Below, one piece after another: positions 47,650 through 61,047 of a DNA stretch of 64,000 nt. Numbering within the stretch: position 1 is the stretch's first letter; each line of letters begins with the position of its first letter. The notes below the pieces were generated by a model. It did not search any database, was not told where the DNA came from, and was given only the letters and a program-made list of their open reading frames with translations. The position numbers were made by a program, and so were the translations under genes. The stretch spans positions 15,369,278 to 15,433,277 of the forward strand of contig CM033110.1 of the NCBI GenBank assembly GCA_019321725.1, in the 5' to 3' direction. The stretch comes from Paulownia fortunei (taxonomy: Eukaryota > Streptophyta > Magnoliopsida > Lamiales > Paulowniaceae).

Positions 47650-49918
47650 TGTAAAATTTGTAATTTCATTAACTTAATATATATTTTCCTTCCTATTTCA
47701 GTGCTAATGACATACCAAATCTTGTGGAAAAGAAACAAAATGTTGAGTTGGGATTCACATTGTGCTTTAAATATAGGACTGAGTATTTTGGTAGCGTCTT
47801 CTGTAGGCTCAGAGGCCAGAGCCACTGACATTTAGACAATGGTGAATAAGGGACTCTGAGAAAAAGGATAGGATGAAAATATTGCCAAGTTATAGAAATG
47901 TTTTATCTTTTTTATGCATTTTGGTTTTGATAAAACATTGTTTCTATGAGGGTGAATCATATGCACCATTTATTTTGCTTGTAATTATGGGACAGAATCA
48001 GGAGAATAAGACTCAACTCCAATTTTCTGATTTGGTAGATTGCATTAGCAAATGGAGCCTTTTTGTTGTACCTGCTTCTTAACATATGATCATATGAATC
48101 GAATTTACCTTTTAATGGAGCCAAGAAAGTGTGTTTGAACTTCAGTTTTTGTTTAAATTATAGCCCATAAAGGACAACCGTTTGGTTTATTGATTTGGGT
48201 GTTCCAAGTAGTGTGGGAATTGAATGCTGCACTTTTTTCCCACTAGTTGCAAAGTGCAAACCAACATTAGCTACCTCATTTTCATGCCTTTCTAGGATAG
48301 ATGATACAAGTGTGCTTTACCTCCGCAACTACAAACCATACCCCATACCCCATACCCGGTGAAATTCTTGGCTGGAATGGTTGTATTTAACAAACTCGGT
48401 CCATCCAATCAAATTGGATTGAAAGAATGGGTGGTGAAGGGTACCTCACACCCAGTCCACTTTAGATTAACTCAGTTCATAATGATTATTATATTAAGAA
48501 TTAGATTAAGAGGGTGGTTTTCACTACGCATTCTTTTAATTCTATAACCATCAGTGGAGTAATGTACTCAATCCACCATAAAATAACCCATGGGCCCTGT
48601 TAGTAATTATAATCCACAGAGTTTGAATAATTACTGGTCAATAACAACTAGAAAATTGTGCTTCCCATCGATTATTTTATAATTAACCCATAATCAAAAA
48701 ATAATGGTATTTCTTAAAATTTGTAGGACACAACACGATTTCAACACAACTATTTGAAAATATATACCTATGTACTCGTATAATATGTAATAGATAACGA
48801 TGTAAGTATAAAGAAAAAAATATTCACATTGATGATGATATAACAATTGTATTGGTCTGATTTGTAGACTATTTATGTTAGAAAAAAATAAATTATTTTG
48901 ACTTTCATGAAAAATTATAAAGAGATAAAAACTGAATTTTGACAAGGTAGCACTATTTTTTCAAGAAGTTTTAAAGTATTTTGATTTGAATTTTTGTTAT
49001 TGCTCATATACATTTTAAAATATATTAAAATATCCAAAACGTGTTGAATATGTCATTAATTATATCGAATTTTTTTTTATTAAATTTATAAATATGCCAA
49101 GTGACATCGATACCCGTGACATAGATATTTTTTTGAATGCAGAGGCACTATAGGTTTTGCAAAACTAGACCACAGCATAGTACTACATTTTGCATACTAT
49201 CAATATATCAAACATCTAAGATAATGCCAATCTAAACAAGTGGTGTGCAATTCTAACTTCCATATCCATAGCACCCCTTCAAAGACATTTTCATAAGCTT
49301 ATGAATTGATTACTAAGTAGCCATTACTGCAACTAAATGACAATATGGACCAAAAATTATTTATTGAATTTGGAGTTAATTTAAAAAAAAAAACATTATG
49401 ATTAACCATATCACTCTCCATGAAGAAGATTAAATTTTCCTATTTGGTAATATCATTAGCATATGCATCAAGAAAACAATTGAGTGTTCAAAATTAAATG
49501 ATGAGATCATGCTACAACGTTATAATATGGGTCTCACTAATGTGACATTGAATGTTAAATTTGAAAGTAGGTAAGAATTTTCCTATTCGTCATCAACTAA
49601 AACTACTGTTTTTATTAACCTTCAATAGTCATACTATCCCTGCAGAAATCAAGAAAAGCTCCCCTCATCACAATGTTCATGAAATAAATTAGAATTCAAG
49701 ATAGCATATTGCTTGGCTACCTGATATGCAATGTACTCAAGAGGAAAGGAAAGATGTCAATCTTCAAAGAGAATCTGCTTTTTGGAAACTTACATCAAAA
49801 TGATTCAAAATGCATACATTTTTGGTATTTATTTCACAACACATGAAACATGTATAAAAAAAGATAATTAGAAGTAGGAGAATTGGAATGGACACTTCCC
49901 ATTTCTGTATTGCAACAC

Positions 49919-49949
<31 letters not shown>

Positions 49950-50100
49950 ACACAAATGATAAGGCTAGAAATGTTACACATGTGTTTCAGTATCCAAATT
50001 TATTAAGTGAAACAATCTACAAGCATTTATGAATTTTATTCTTCTATGCCACTAAACTCGTAATCTGACCATTCTGTAACTGATATTGTCCTTTGTTTTA
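47650..50100. other. Intergenic DNA between bL17 and GUX genes
   Basis: No gene seen. It contains a short CCATACCC tandem near 48338-48357 and a C-run followed by (CA)n at 49918-49955. The first few hundred bases are likely bL17 3' UTR. Confidence 0.5.
49918..49955. repeat. Poly-C run followed by (CA)n
   Basis: About 18 C then about 10 CA units. Likely length-variable and error-prone in assembly. Confidence 0.95.
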
Positions 50101-50409
50101 TAAGTTGATATGGATGAGTAATCCAGTGAATGAATATGGTAATGATAGGTATCCTTCTTTGTTTTCAACGAAATACATTGTAACCTTCGAATGGCCTTCT
50201 CATGTTAAGTTGTCTACCACTTTTATGGTACAAAAATATTGAGCTGATCATCTTCTATATTTTGCTCTTCATTTTCTTTATCAGTGCTTTTCTCCTGGAC
50301 CCTTTTTGATGCTGATGGATTATATGTTACTTTTTCCAGAACAACTATTACCTTTTCATTATCTATAAAACGGACAGGAACAAGAATGATTAGTTGTTTC
50401 TGAATCACC

Positions 50410-53400
50410 ATGGACGCGAGACAACGAATGTGAGTACATTTCATTGTTTTTGTCGTCTTTTAAAAGCATCACTATATCCAATAGTAATTGTCGAAGGAAG
50501 GAAGTTTTCCATCATTGTTGTTACATTTTTTTCGTGAAGTTCAACAAATATGAGTCATTTCTGAAAATCAAACTAGCATTTCTGTCACAATTTTTTTTCT
50601 CTTTTGTGTCTCTTTTGATGTATTTTCTACCTTAAGGTTCAATCGTATCATGTAATTTCTAATTTGATCTGCATGAAATATTATTTTCTGAGATGTTTTA
50701 GATGAAGCAATCTGCTAGGAGCTACCATATTTTGAAGTTACTGCAATTAGTGGTGGATAGACGTTGAATCTTGAACGAGTTGATGAGTTTTCAAAATGTG
50801 GAAGATGAAGAGTTGGGACTTGAGATAGAAATACTAAAAAGTTTCATTTTTATGCTATAAAATAGTTTAGGATCATAAACCCATGTCTTTAAAAACTTGT
50901 GGCGTTCCCTGTTTTTCTTCTCTTCCTTTACCTCTGACATATGATGTTTCTGCATATCTCATACACAGCCTTCAGGCATTCCAATAGAACTTTCGTATGC
51001 TCGATTCTTGCAATTGAACAAGGAAAAACTTCGAAATCTTTAGTGACAATGTGGTAAAGTGAAATAAATTGTCAGGTTCAAACATAATTTATTTAAGGAT
51101 AACATAGGTGCAGCAATTTGTTAACTTAGTACTTTGCATTTGCACAATAAAATTTGAAATTGCCTTAAATCTTCCAGGTTTCTCAAATAATTTAGTCCTA
51201 CTAAAGCATCTGTTATGTTTTAAAAATCTTCAGGTTCTGATTTTTGTTTACTTGTTCATCAACTTATATATTTGGCTTGCCCTGTTAGCAATAACTACAC
51301 ACTCATGTTTTATCAGAGACGACGCATACAAAAGAAAGTTGCAGAGAATCAAAGTGAGAAGTGTTGAGAATCCTTTCCAATTTGCAACAGCAGGCAAGAG
51401 TACTAAATGGAAGTTCCACCCCTTAAAATGTATCCTGATTATTATTGCACTTGGCGCTTTTTTCACTATGCTTTCTTCTCCAACTGTTTGTCATCAAAAC
51501 AGTACATCCCACGCAGTTTCACGGTAAGTTATGCTTTAAGGGATGTCTTTTGTCTAGTAATTTATAACAGATATGACTTCATATGGTTCACCATCTTCAT
51601 AGTAATTCTCAACCTTATTGTTCCTTCTTCACTATGTATTTATGCATGTATAACCAATTCATTTATATTGGAAAAGTCATCTACTTTTATCTTTCTGTAG
51701 CTTTGAGAAGGTTATCTCACAGGAGAATGCCCTTTGAATTTTGTGAACAGGTGGATATGGGGTGGTTCAGATCCTCGATATACATCATATTTAGACATCA
51801 GTTGGGAAGAAATCTTAAGAGCTCTGTATCAGTTACCAGAAGATGACAAAATTCAAGGGGTTGGCCTTCTTAATTTCAATGAGAATGAGATCCATCAATG
51901 GAAACATTTAATTCCCAATGCCAATCACAATGTTCTGCATCTGGACTATGCTGAGAAAAATGTGGCATGGGGGTCCCTCTACCCCGAGTGGATTGATGAA
52001 GAACAAGAAGAAGAAGTTCCAAGCTGCCCCTTTCTGCCAAGCCTTGAAGTGCCAAGACAACGACTTGATCTTATTGCTGTCAAGCTTCCATGTCGAAATG
52101 AAGGGAACTGGTCCAGAGATATTGCTCTACTGCATTTACAGATCGCAGCTGCTAATTTAGCTGCCTCTTGCAAAGGCAATTACCCTGTGTATCTGCTTTT
52201 TGTGACAATGTGCTTTCCAATGCCAAACTTGTTTACCTGCAAGGATCTTGTTGCACGTGAACGTAAAACATGGTTATATAAACCAGATTTGAGTGCATTG
52301 AGAGAAAAGCTTCGTCTCCCAATAGGATCATGTGAACTTGCACTTCCGCTTGGAGGCATAGGTAAGTTCAATCCTATTATTCGTCTGGTCATCGTAAGCC
52401 ATGGCCTCCCACCCTCTTAGAACATTCTGCATCTCATAGTAAATTTAACTCTTTGCATTTTATAAACCAGAAATGATGACTCCATTGCTCTTCTGTCCTG
52501 CTGCACACAGAACTCAGGAAGGCCACCTATAACTTCTATTGTTAAGTTCCATGCCAATTGCCAAAAAATAACTTAAAAAGTCTGCATACCTTTTCCTCTT
52601 TACTGTTTTCTCCAATTAACAAAAATGCAAGGGTTTTCATTAACTTGTTCAAACCATACATTCTATCAAAATATATATGGCCTATGCCAAGTTACTCACA
52701 AGCTCCTTGGACGATCTTATGGAAACAGGACAGGATTACTCGGGAAAGAGGCAGCGCGAGGCATATGCCACAATCCTGCATTCAGCTTATGTTTATGTTT
52801 GTGGAGCCATAGTTGCAGCCCAGAGCATCAGAATGTCAGGGTCCACCAGGGACCTTGTGATTCTTGTTGATGAATCAATCAGTGACTACCACAGGAGTGG
52901 ACTAGAGTTGGCAGGTTGGCAAGTTAGGATCATACAAAGAATAAGAAATCCTAAAGCTGAAAAAGATGCCTACAATGAATGGAACTACAGCAAGTTCAGG
53001 TTATGGCAGCTGACAGATTATGATAAGATCATTTTCATTGATTCTGATCTGCTTATCCTCCGAAACATTGATTTTCTGTTTAGAATGCCAGAGATCTCCG
53101 CAACAGGCAATAGTGGACCGCGTTTCAACTCAGGAGTAATGGTGATAGAGCCATCAAACTGTACATTCCAGCTTTTGATGGATCATATAAACGAAATCGA
53201 ATCCTACAACGGTGGAGACCAGGGCTACTTGAATGAAATATTCACCTGGTGGCACCGGATACCCAAGCACGTGAACTTCCTCAAACATTTCTGGATTGGT
53301 GATGATGAACTAGTAAAGCAGAGGAAAGTCCACCTCTTTGAGGCAGAACCACCGATTCTTTACGTTCTTCACTACTTAGGCAATAAGCCATGGGTGTGCT

Positions 53401-53708
53401 TCAGGGACTATGACTGCAACTGGAATGTGGATAGATTACAAGAATTTGCAAGCGACGTTGCCCACAGGAGGTGGTGGCAAGTGCATGACATGATGCCTGA
53501 GAAACTCCAAGATTTCTGTCTGCTGAAAACGATACAGAAGGCGCAACTGGAATGGGACAGAAGGGAAGCAGAGAAAGGAAATTATTCAGATGGACATTGG
53601 AGGATTAGAATACAAGACGAGCGTCTTATAAGGTGCATTGATCAGGACTGCAGCTGGCAGGGCATGTTGCGGCATTGGGGGAAGAGCACAGGCTCTGCTA
53701 GTTTATGA
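50410..53708 (+). CDS. GUX: GUX/PGSIP-type xylan alpha-glucuronosyltransferase (GT8), four exons, 605 aa
   Basis: Proposed exons 50410-50429, 51317-51523, 51751-52361 and 52729-53708 join in frame. Only 20 nt of coding (MDARQR plus part of a codon) lie in exon 1; this exon is inferred from its CACCATGG start, GTGAGT donor and matching phase, while exons 2-4 are solid. The protein is a type II Golgi enzyme: a basic N-terminus (KRKLQRIKV), one membrane span at about 45-61 (CILIIIALGAFFTML), then a lumenal catalytic region. Landmarks are LYPEWIDEEQ, LPCRNEGNWSRDIA, REAYATILHSAYVYVCGA, the metal-binding DSD in IIFIDSDLLILRNIDF, NSGVMVIEPSNCTFQLL, GGDQGYLNEIFTWWHR and HYLGNKPW. GUX enzymes add glucuronic acid from UDP-GlcA to the xylan backbone. 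The short C-terminal tail is more like GUX2 than GUX1, but the subgroup is inference. Confidence 0.92.
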
Positions 53709-54109
53709 TCAACATTTTCTGCTTCTTACAGTAGACACAGATTTTGCTTTTAAAGCACTATCTGTTACAATGTTCAAGTTGATGGTCTTTGGCCTTCCTG
53801 TTTCTGTTCCTGGAATGGAAGAACTCAGCCAAAAGGGGCTTTAGACATATTTATGACCATCACATCAACTAATTGCAAACTTTCATACTTTATCAGGCTG
53901 ATACTTGGACTGTTTTACAGATTCAATATCATCTTTGGGGAAAATTATGCTCTCTTGTTTAAAGATGGGTCCGCATACATCCAATACATACACTTGGCAC
54001 AAAATATATATAGTCAATGTATGTATATTTAGTGCAGCGTATATAAGACCCCTATTCTTTTGTCTGTTGTGTATTTTCTCCGTTTGTTATTTCTTCTTTT
54101 TATTATACT

Positions 54110-54115
54110 AATAAA
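54110..54115 (+). terminator. Polyadenylation signal of the GUX gene
   Basis: AATAAA about 400 bp past the stop codon, after a T-rich stretch. Confidence 0.4.
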
Positions 54116-54299
54116 GGGGAATAACTGGTTTTTGAAATAGAAATTTGTACGTAATTATTTTTTAAAGAAAGTTTTTACAAGTATATTTTTTTCACCAGAA
54201 ATGTACGGCCATTACTCCAAGCCCCATGCTTGACAATCCACGCAAGCGAATACACAAAAAATGGATATCCTTCATTGCACTATTTGCAAAGTGGGATCA

Positions 54300-54720
54300 A
54301 CTAAAAATAGGTAGTTAGTCTGGTCTATTTGATCATAAATAATAAAAAATTCGATTTAACTATTTTTAATCGAATAAAATTAGATAAATCGGTAAGCATA
54401 GAAAAATCGGCCGGTACTTAAACTTGAGATTTTTTTTTAAAAAGCTTAAACTTTATATTGGGTATATATACGTGCTTATTTGAATTTTGGACTTTATTAG
54501 ATGTATTTTTTGGTTGGTTATTTATCTTTTTCTTTTACTTTTAAAATTTAATACATAATAATTGATTTATTACATTATCATTTTATATAATATAAAATGA
54601 TATAGTCAATTTTCACTAAATAGATTGAATTGGTGATTCAACTGATCCGACCGATTAAATTAATGATCTTGCCAAATAAGATCGATTTAGTCACCATTTT
54701 GATTATAAAAATATTGCTTC
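54300..54720 (+). repeat. Third copy of the 411-bp MITE-like family
   Basis: Ends with CCGACCGATTAAATTAATGAT, then CATTTTGATTATAAAAATATTG, closely following the right end of 31994-32404 (CCGACCGATTAAACTGCTAAT, then CATTTTGATTAC). The left end is eroded near 54320. Confidence 0.55.
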
Positions 54721-55956
54721 ATTACCCAAATTTGACTAAAAACAATGACATATTTGGCTGATTTGAAACCAAAGCATTTTTGAAACCAAAGCATTATGGA
54801 GAAATATAGAATTCAATTTAACTTGAAAATTAATTGTTGAAGTTATTTGTATAGGAATATACATTTGATTGACTAAAGTGTGATACATAAATGTGACATA
54901 ATTTCCTTTGCACTTACCGACATTCTTAATAAAAGACCAACTTTCCAACTCACCTTGATTTGGATGTGGTTGTGGTGTTTTGGAGAAATTTTCTTCTAGA
55001 ATGTATTGAGAATGAATATATTAAAAAATATGATACATTATAAAAAAAGTGTATCGGAGAATATATATGTTTAGATATATTATGAGAAAATAAATTGAAA
55101 ATAAGGTTGTTTTGAAAAAATACAAACAAATATAGCTAATGTTGGAAAAGCACACACTCAAATGGAAGCTCAATTTCCCCAACTCCTAGAGTTTTCCTTT
55201 TGGAAAACATAGGGACGTCTGGTTCTGTTTTCATTGAGAATTTTCATTTTCACTATTTCCAATAAGTTTTTATTTTTATATATATTTTTGTATGAAAATT
55301 AAAAATGTGCTTATATATAATGTCAACAATGCTAATTTTATTAAATTGAAAATGATTTTTAACATAAAAGTAACTATTAATAGGTCTTATTATTTTCTTT
55401 ATATCTTATTAGTCAAATTATATTAGGTAAAGAAATTATTACTTAATTTATTATAGGTTCTGTTATTTTTTTATATCTCATCAGTTAAATTTATTAGATT
55501 AAAAAATTATTATATAATTATTTTGAACTAAATCCATATTTTTTTTCTAAAAGCATTTTTTATAAAAAAAAATAATTCAAAGGATGTGGCTTCCTAAAGA
55601 TTTAAGAAAAAATATATTAGTAATCAAAATCCCACTCTCTCTCGTAAATTCATGCTACATTCAATGTATTATTCATTTGGTATTTAGATATTGAACAAGT
55701 ACCTCATTTTATAAAAAATGAACACTTGTCCATCATTCACATACCCAATATATTGTTCATCGGATATAACATTTTAAAAAAATGCTTAATTTTCTCTCTC
55801 TAAAATTCAACTGAAAAATGAGTCATAAAAAAATGAAAAAAGTAAATCATCTCTTTTTCTGTGTAAAAAGAATTACTTCAAACTTCTCCTCCGTTTTTTT
55901 TAGCACTTCAAAATATCTTATTAAAGGAAGTACTACTCATTTACAATGTACTCTAT

Positions 55957-56547
55957 GGTCCTGTTTACTTTTTTAGGATGTGATATAAAATGATTGATAA
56001 AAAATATGATTAGTTGTTGAATATGGATTGATATTTTAGTAAATATTATGTATACTTTATTGGATTATAAGAATGATATATTTATACCAAATATAATATA
56101 ATATTTATATTGTAAGATAAATGAGTGAGTAATAAGTAATTTTACCAAATTACCCTTAATAATTTTTTTCTTTTTCCTTTTTCATTGTCTTTCTCTCTTC
56201 TTCTTCTTTTTTTTGTTGTCTATTCTTCTTTTCTTCTCCATGCGAGAAAAGGGAGAAGAAGCTCTACATTTTTGGGTTCTTTATTTGGGCAAAAGGGCAT
56301 CTAGGTGTGATTTCACATTACATTTAGGGGTAAAATAGATAATTTGGTTTGTGTAAAGTTGGTGGGCCACAATATGATTATTCGATCCCACCCATTGGGT
56401 GGGATTTGTATCTAGTATTTAGTCCATTATTTTCAAATTAGTACTGAGCCTGTCATTATCCAATAGGCCTCTATCATCTAAGGTAAATATCAAACTGAGG
56501 TGTATTATTTAGTAAATATAGGCTTATTCTTGAAAGTAAACATGGCC
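55957..56547. mobile_element. MITE with 15-bp inverted ends and TAT target duplication
   Basis: 591 bp. Left end GGTCCTGTTTACTTT; right end reversed GGCCATGTTTACTTT. TAT flanks both sides (55954-55956 and 56548-56550). The GGNCCTGTTT start and 3-bp duplication suggest the PIF/Harbinger (Tourist) group. No transposase. Confidence 0.65.
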
Positions 56548-57289
56548 TATGTGAATGTGCTCTATGTGGGTAAAATTTTATACAAAACTCTATAATAGAC
56601 ATCTAGTGTCAATCATGTGTGTATAAATGAAGGAAATCCAAGCTAATCAATTCTAAGTAATCCTATAATTATTTCAGCGAGTTGTTGTGATGTGAAAGTT
56701 CTTGAGTTGTTGGTGTTACTAGTTTCATTAGCTAGAAAATCTACAACCTTGTTACCTTCTCTGTGGATGTGAACAGGGGCAGAGTTAGAAATTATGGTTC
56801 GGGGGGAGGAGGGCGAGATTAAATTATAAAAAATATAAATATTAAGTATTTATTTTTCATACATATATTTTTTGTTGCAATACATATTTTCTCTTATGGC
56901 AGCTAATTAGTAAAGAACAAATACAACTATAAGTATAGTATGTGATATTGACAAATAAATATATTATATCTATATACTTGCATAAGTATTCGAACAAAAA
57001 CTAACTTTCAAAATTAAAACGACAAGCAATTCTAATTCAATATAACTTAAAAAACAAAAGTTAACTAATGAAATTTAAAAAGTATGACCAATTAGAGTAA
57101 ATCTTAAAATTTTATCGCAATCTTATAAGTCATTATAAAGTATTTAAGAAAAATAAAATATTCTTTAAATAAAAATATAATTTACATATGCATCTATATA
57201 TGGAAGATTATCTGAAAAAAAAATCTAATTTTTGAAACCTACTTAAAAAAAAAAGGTTAATGTGTTCTAATTGTGTTTTTGTGAAATTA
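56548..57289. other. AT-rich intergenic DNA
   Basis: No gene seen. A patch at 56776-56826 (GGGGCAGAGTTAGAAATTAT then a G-rich run) resembles the end of a common plant repeat, and a similar reversed end appears near 42795-42815. Boundaries not found. Confidence 0.4.
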
Positions 57290-57566
57290 TATATATATAT
57301 TTTGGATAAGATCAGATTTATTAATAAAAGATCAAGTACAACAATGTGGAATCATCCACAATAAATATATGAATTCCACAAAATAACTCTAGAGAATCCA
57401 TCAAAGGAATCTACTATGACTCAAAGATGGAATTGGGTAGATTCCATTCTCTATACAACCACATATTTGTCATGCTTGGTAGACTTTTAACCAGTGATAC
57501 AAGTCTACATTTAACAACATTGACAATGACTCTTTGAAGAGAAACAACATCAATATAAGAATTCCT

Positions 57567-58295
57567 CTATATTCTATTATTTCTCTCTTGCCAAATATGA
57601 TAAACACTAGCCCCGAACATAATTTTCAGCAAAAAGTGTTTAAAGTCATTGCCCCTAGTTTGTCCAACCATCCAAGTAAGAAGTTGTTTCCAGTCACCTC
57701 CTTGCCAAAGTATATTGCATTTACTCAATAAAAATGACCAGACTATAAAGGTAATCGGGCAAGAAAAGAATAGAAGATTATGAGACCCACAATTATCTCT
57801 ACAAATTACACAAGATACAAATGAGATAAGATGGAACTCCTTGAGCTTATCTCGTGTACAAAATAAATGAGTGTCTTCTGATAGATTTTGAGAACCACAC
57901 AACATCATGCCAATCAACAACTGGGTAAGATTTCCTAAAGAATTCCATGCACGTTTTGTTTGGAATTATATATCCTGGTAAACACTCCAAACCATTATGT
58001 CTTCTATGTTCTCTGAAGGCAAATAATGTGGCCAAGTTATCAATAGTTGAAGAAATAATTGGAGAAGTTCCATCAAGCCATTTCCAAACACCATCGGAAA
58101 TGACATTGTCAACTTTGGTTGATCTATTCCAACCCATTTGGTACATAGATCCATTAGAAAATAAAAGACACAAAGGGCCAACTGGATACTAGTTATCCCA
58201 CCAAAGAATATCTGTTTACCTAAGCCTACTACTGTTTTGAAACTTAATCTTACTTCTTCCTCAAATGAAGAATTTTCAACCAAGTCCATGAACAC
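57567..58295 (-). pseudogene. LINE zf-RVT C-terminal region, broken
   Basis: ASVYHIWQERNNRI, near 57620-57567, and SKCNILWQGGDWKQLL match the zinc-binding tail (zf-RVT) found at the end of plant LINE ORF2. Preceding frames (57966-58295) contain the FFGGITSIQLALC region in shifted reading frames. Confidence 0.75.
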
Positions 58296-58525
58296 GTTGC
58301 CGGAGGTTTGACATCCTAAAAGCTTCTATCCTTAAGAAAGTTGGACTTAACCCATTTATTCCAAATTAATTTAGATTCTTTTGAAAGAATATGCTAGATA
58401 TGCTTCGTAATAGCTACTTTATTCCAATCATTAGTAAGCTTGAGTCACAATTCTCATTCCTCTAATGGGCAACAAACTCGATCCCATGCAACTTTACCTC
58501 TATTATTTTTCATCTCAGCACCAAA

Positions 58526-59870
58526 TCAAAGAAAAGTTCTAAGGATTTTATCTATCTCCATACAAACTTTCTTAGGAAAGAGAAAGATGCTTAACCAATA
58601 TGCTTGGATGGAGAAAAGAACATATTTGACTAGTTGTGTTCTCCCAACATAAGATAAAGAAATGGATGCCCAAGATTTTACTCTGGATTTTAGCTTATCC
58701 ACCAATGTCTTACATTCAATCGCTTTAAGTTTAGAGGCAATGAGATGAAACCCTAAATATTTCATTGGTAACTTACCTTCTTTGAACATCAACTCTAAGA
58801 GAATATAAGATTTCACCTCCACCTTAACACCTGAAAAGAACATCTCAGACTTCAACATATTTGGCTGGCATAAGGCCAGATAACTTAGCAAAATTTTGGA
58901 GGATAGACTTTAAAGCTTGCACAGATGAGAAGTTACCCTTCGCAAAAATGATAATATCATCAACAAAACAAAGGTGACTTATTTTATCAGCTTTACATCT
59001 CCAATATAGATCAAACTTGTGCTCTAAAGCAGCTAAATCCATCATACTAGTAAAGACTTCCATAACTAAGACAAATAAGTAAGGAGACAAAGGTCTCCCT
59101 ATCTCAATCCCCGATTGCTAGGAAAAAATCTATTAAGCTCCCCGCTAATAGAAATAGAAAACCTAGTTGTGGATAATCAAGCTTTGATCCATTCAATAAC
59201 ATATGGTGGAAAGTTTATACACGTAAGGACTCCCAGAATAAAATCCCAATGAACTGTATCATATGCCTTTTGAAGATCAACTTTGACTGCACATCTTGCT
59301 CCGAAATTATCAAAATAATTTCTCATTAGTTCTTGAGCTAGAAGAACATAATTAGATATTCTTCTTCCTTTGACAAATGTTGTCTCAGAAAGTGATACAA
59401 GAGAAGGAAGCACGCATTTTGTAAATAGAATTACATCAAGAGATTGGCCTGTAGTCTCTAAGTGTAGTAAGCTTCTCAACTTTAGGGATCAGTACAATAA
59501 TTGTTCAATTAATGTCCTTCAGAATACATCCAGTTCTGAAAAAAGAAAGGATACCTCGGTTATTTCTTGCCCCACGATATGCCAACAAATTTTGAAGAAT
59601 CTTGCATTATAACTATCTGGATATGGGGACCTATCATTTTTCAATGAGAAAAATGTCTCTTTTATTTCTTGAGGGGTACATCTTTTCTAATTTCTTGAAT
59701 ATGTGAGGTGGAGAGTTTATTACAAATAAAAAGAGAAATAGTATCCAGAGAAACCTGTTGATGAGATTTTCTACCTCCAAGTAAATTTGAAAGTACTCAA
59801 CAATAGAAGTTTTAACTTCCTCATCGTCTGTAATAACTGAATTATCATCTAGCACAACTTTAAGAATCAT
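58526..59870 (-). pseudogene. LINE reverse transcriptase, broken
   Basis: Frames in sequence order carry FVKGRRISNYVLLAQELM and AVKVDLQKAYDTVHWDFI (about 59380-59230), then SPYLFVLVMEVFTSMMD and the catalytic LCFVDDIIIFA (about 58975; usually FADD), then LPMKYLGFHLIASKLK and WASISLSYVGRTQLVK (58526-58891). Catalytic Asp pair is present but the frame is not continuous. Confidence 0.88.
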
Positions 59871-60132
59871 GTTGATGTTGTTTCTTTGCTTAACTCTCTT
59901 GGGGAAAAAACCTGTATTCTGATCACCTAGAGCAAGCTAGTTTACTCTAGATTTTTGCTTCATGAATCTCTCTTCATCTCTCAATAACTTGAGTACCTTT
60001 TCAATAATTATTTCTCATTATTGCACAAGTTTCATTTATTGGATCATTCTGTAGCGTTGTTTGAATTTCTTCCATTTCTTCTTTAGCTAGTAAAACCCTT
60101 GTACTAATATCATTAAATTCATTTTAGTTTAA

Positions 60133-61003
60133 CTATTTGAGAGCTCCCTTCAACAACTTAAGTTTATGGCAAACTCTGTACATAACACTACCATGAACAT
60201 CAGATCTCCAAATATTGGCTACAATCTCTTGAAATCTATCATGAATGATCCAAAAATTGAAAATTTTGAATGGTTTCTTCAACTTCAAATGATCAGGCAA
60301 GATTTTGATAACCATGGGGCAATGATCTGAAATGCCAAGTGGTAAAAAGTGAGTTTCAGAGAAAGCGAAAGAATCCAACCAACATTTATTGATAAGAACT
60401 CTATCAAGTTTCCTACAAATCCTTGCATCCCCTAAACCAAGTAAAATGCATTCCAGTGGACTTGAGGTCTTTTAACCCAGCCTTAGTAAGATAATTATCC
60501 AAGTCATTCATATGGGCATGCCATTTATTATATCCACCACATCTCTCATTTCTGAATCTTATGGCATTAAAATCACCAACTAGAATCTATGGTGTGTTTG
60601 AAAACAAGAAAGAGTGATTAAAGATATCCTTCCACAAATCCCTCCTATCTGTTACTTGATTCAATCCATAAATAAAAGAAGTCACAAAAGATACATCAAA
60701 ATGTAAAAAAGTGACCAAGCAATGAATGATTTGATCGGTTAAACCCATGCATGTTAAACCCATGCATTAGACAGAGATAATTGCAGGATTCTAGCAAACC
60801 CAAATCCTACCCAAAACATTCGAACTATAATTGTAGATTCCAAGCCATCCACTAAAAGTTTGCCTTATGACAAGGTCCTTATTCCTACAACTAGTTCGTG
60901 TTTCAATAATACCAAAAAGTAAAATTTTAAATTCCTGAATAATTTTTTTTATAGCTACTTGTTTAGTGTTGAGACCTCTGATATTGTAGCAGACTATATT
61001 CAT
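60133..61003 (-). pseudogene. LINE endonuclease (APE-like), broken
   Basis: Begins MNIVCYNIRGLNTKQVAIKK, the standard start of L1 ORF2 endonuclease, with the catalytic-site Glu region FGIIETRTS. The C-terminal catalytic SDHCP motif (LGISDHCPMVI) lies near 60320, about 700 bp downstream in another frame. The enzyme nicks target DNA; this copy is interrupted by at least two stops or shifts. Confidence 0.85.
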
Positions 61004-61047
61004 GACAAAAGGTGAGATAAAAAGACTCCGAGAGTCAAGAGAATTTG

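Larger units (their letters stand above)
57290..61045 (-). mobile_element. L1-type LINE, ORF2 part, heavily mutated
   Basis: On the minus strand the order is endonuclease, reverse transcriptase, C-terminal zf-RVT domain, as in plant L1 LINEs. Many stops and shifts break the frame. The 3' end near 57290-57320 shows AATAAA-like motifs and an A/T-rich tail. The 5' end stops abruptly against the LTR at about 61046, so ORF1 is missing from this side. Confidence 0.88.

Noticed and set aside
51108..51316. Upstream extension of GUX exon 2 as an alternative N-terminus
   Set aside because: It would add a hydrophobic segment unlike the family and ignores a good acceptor at 51316.
52677..52728. Start codon immediately upstream of GUX exon 4
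   Set aside because: This stretch is intron. Splicing at 52729 restores phase and family similarity (GGIGQDYSGKRQREAYAT).
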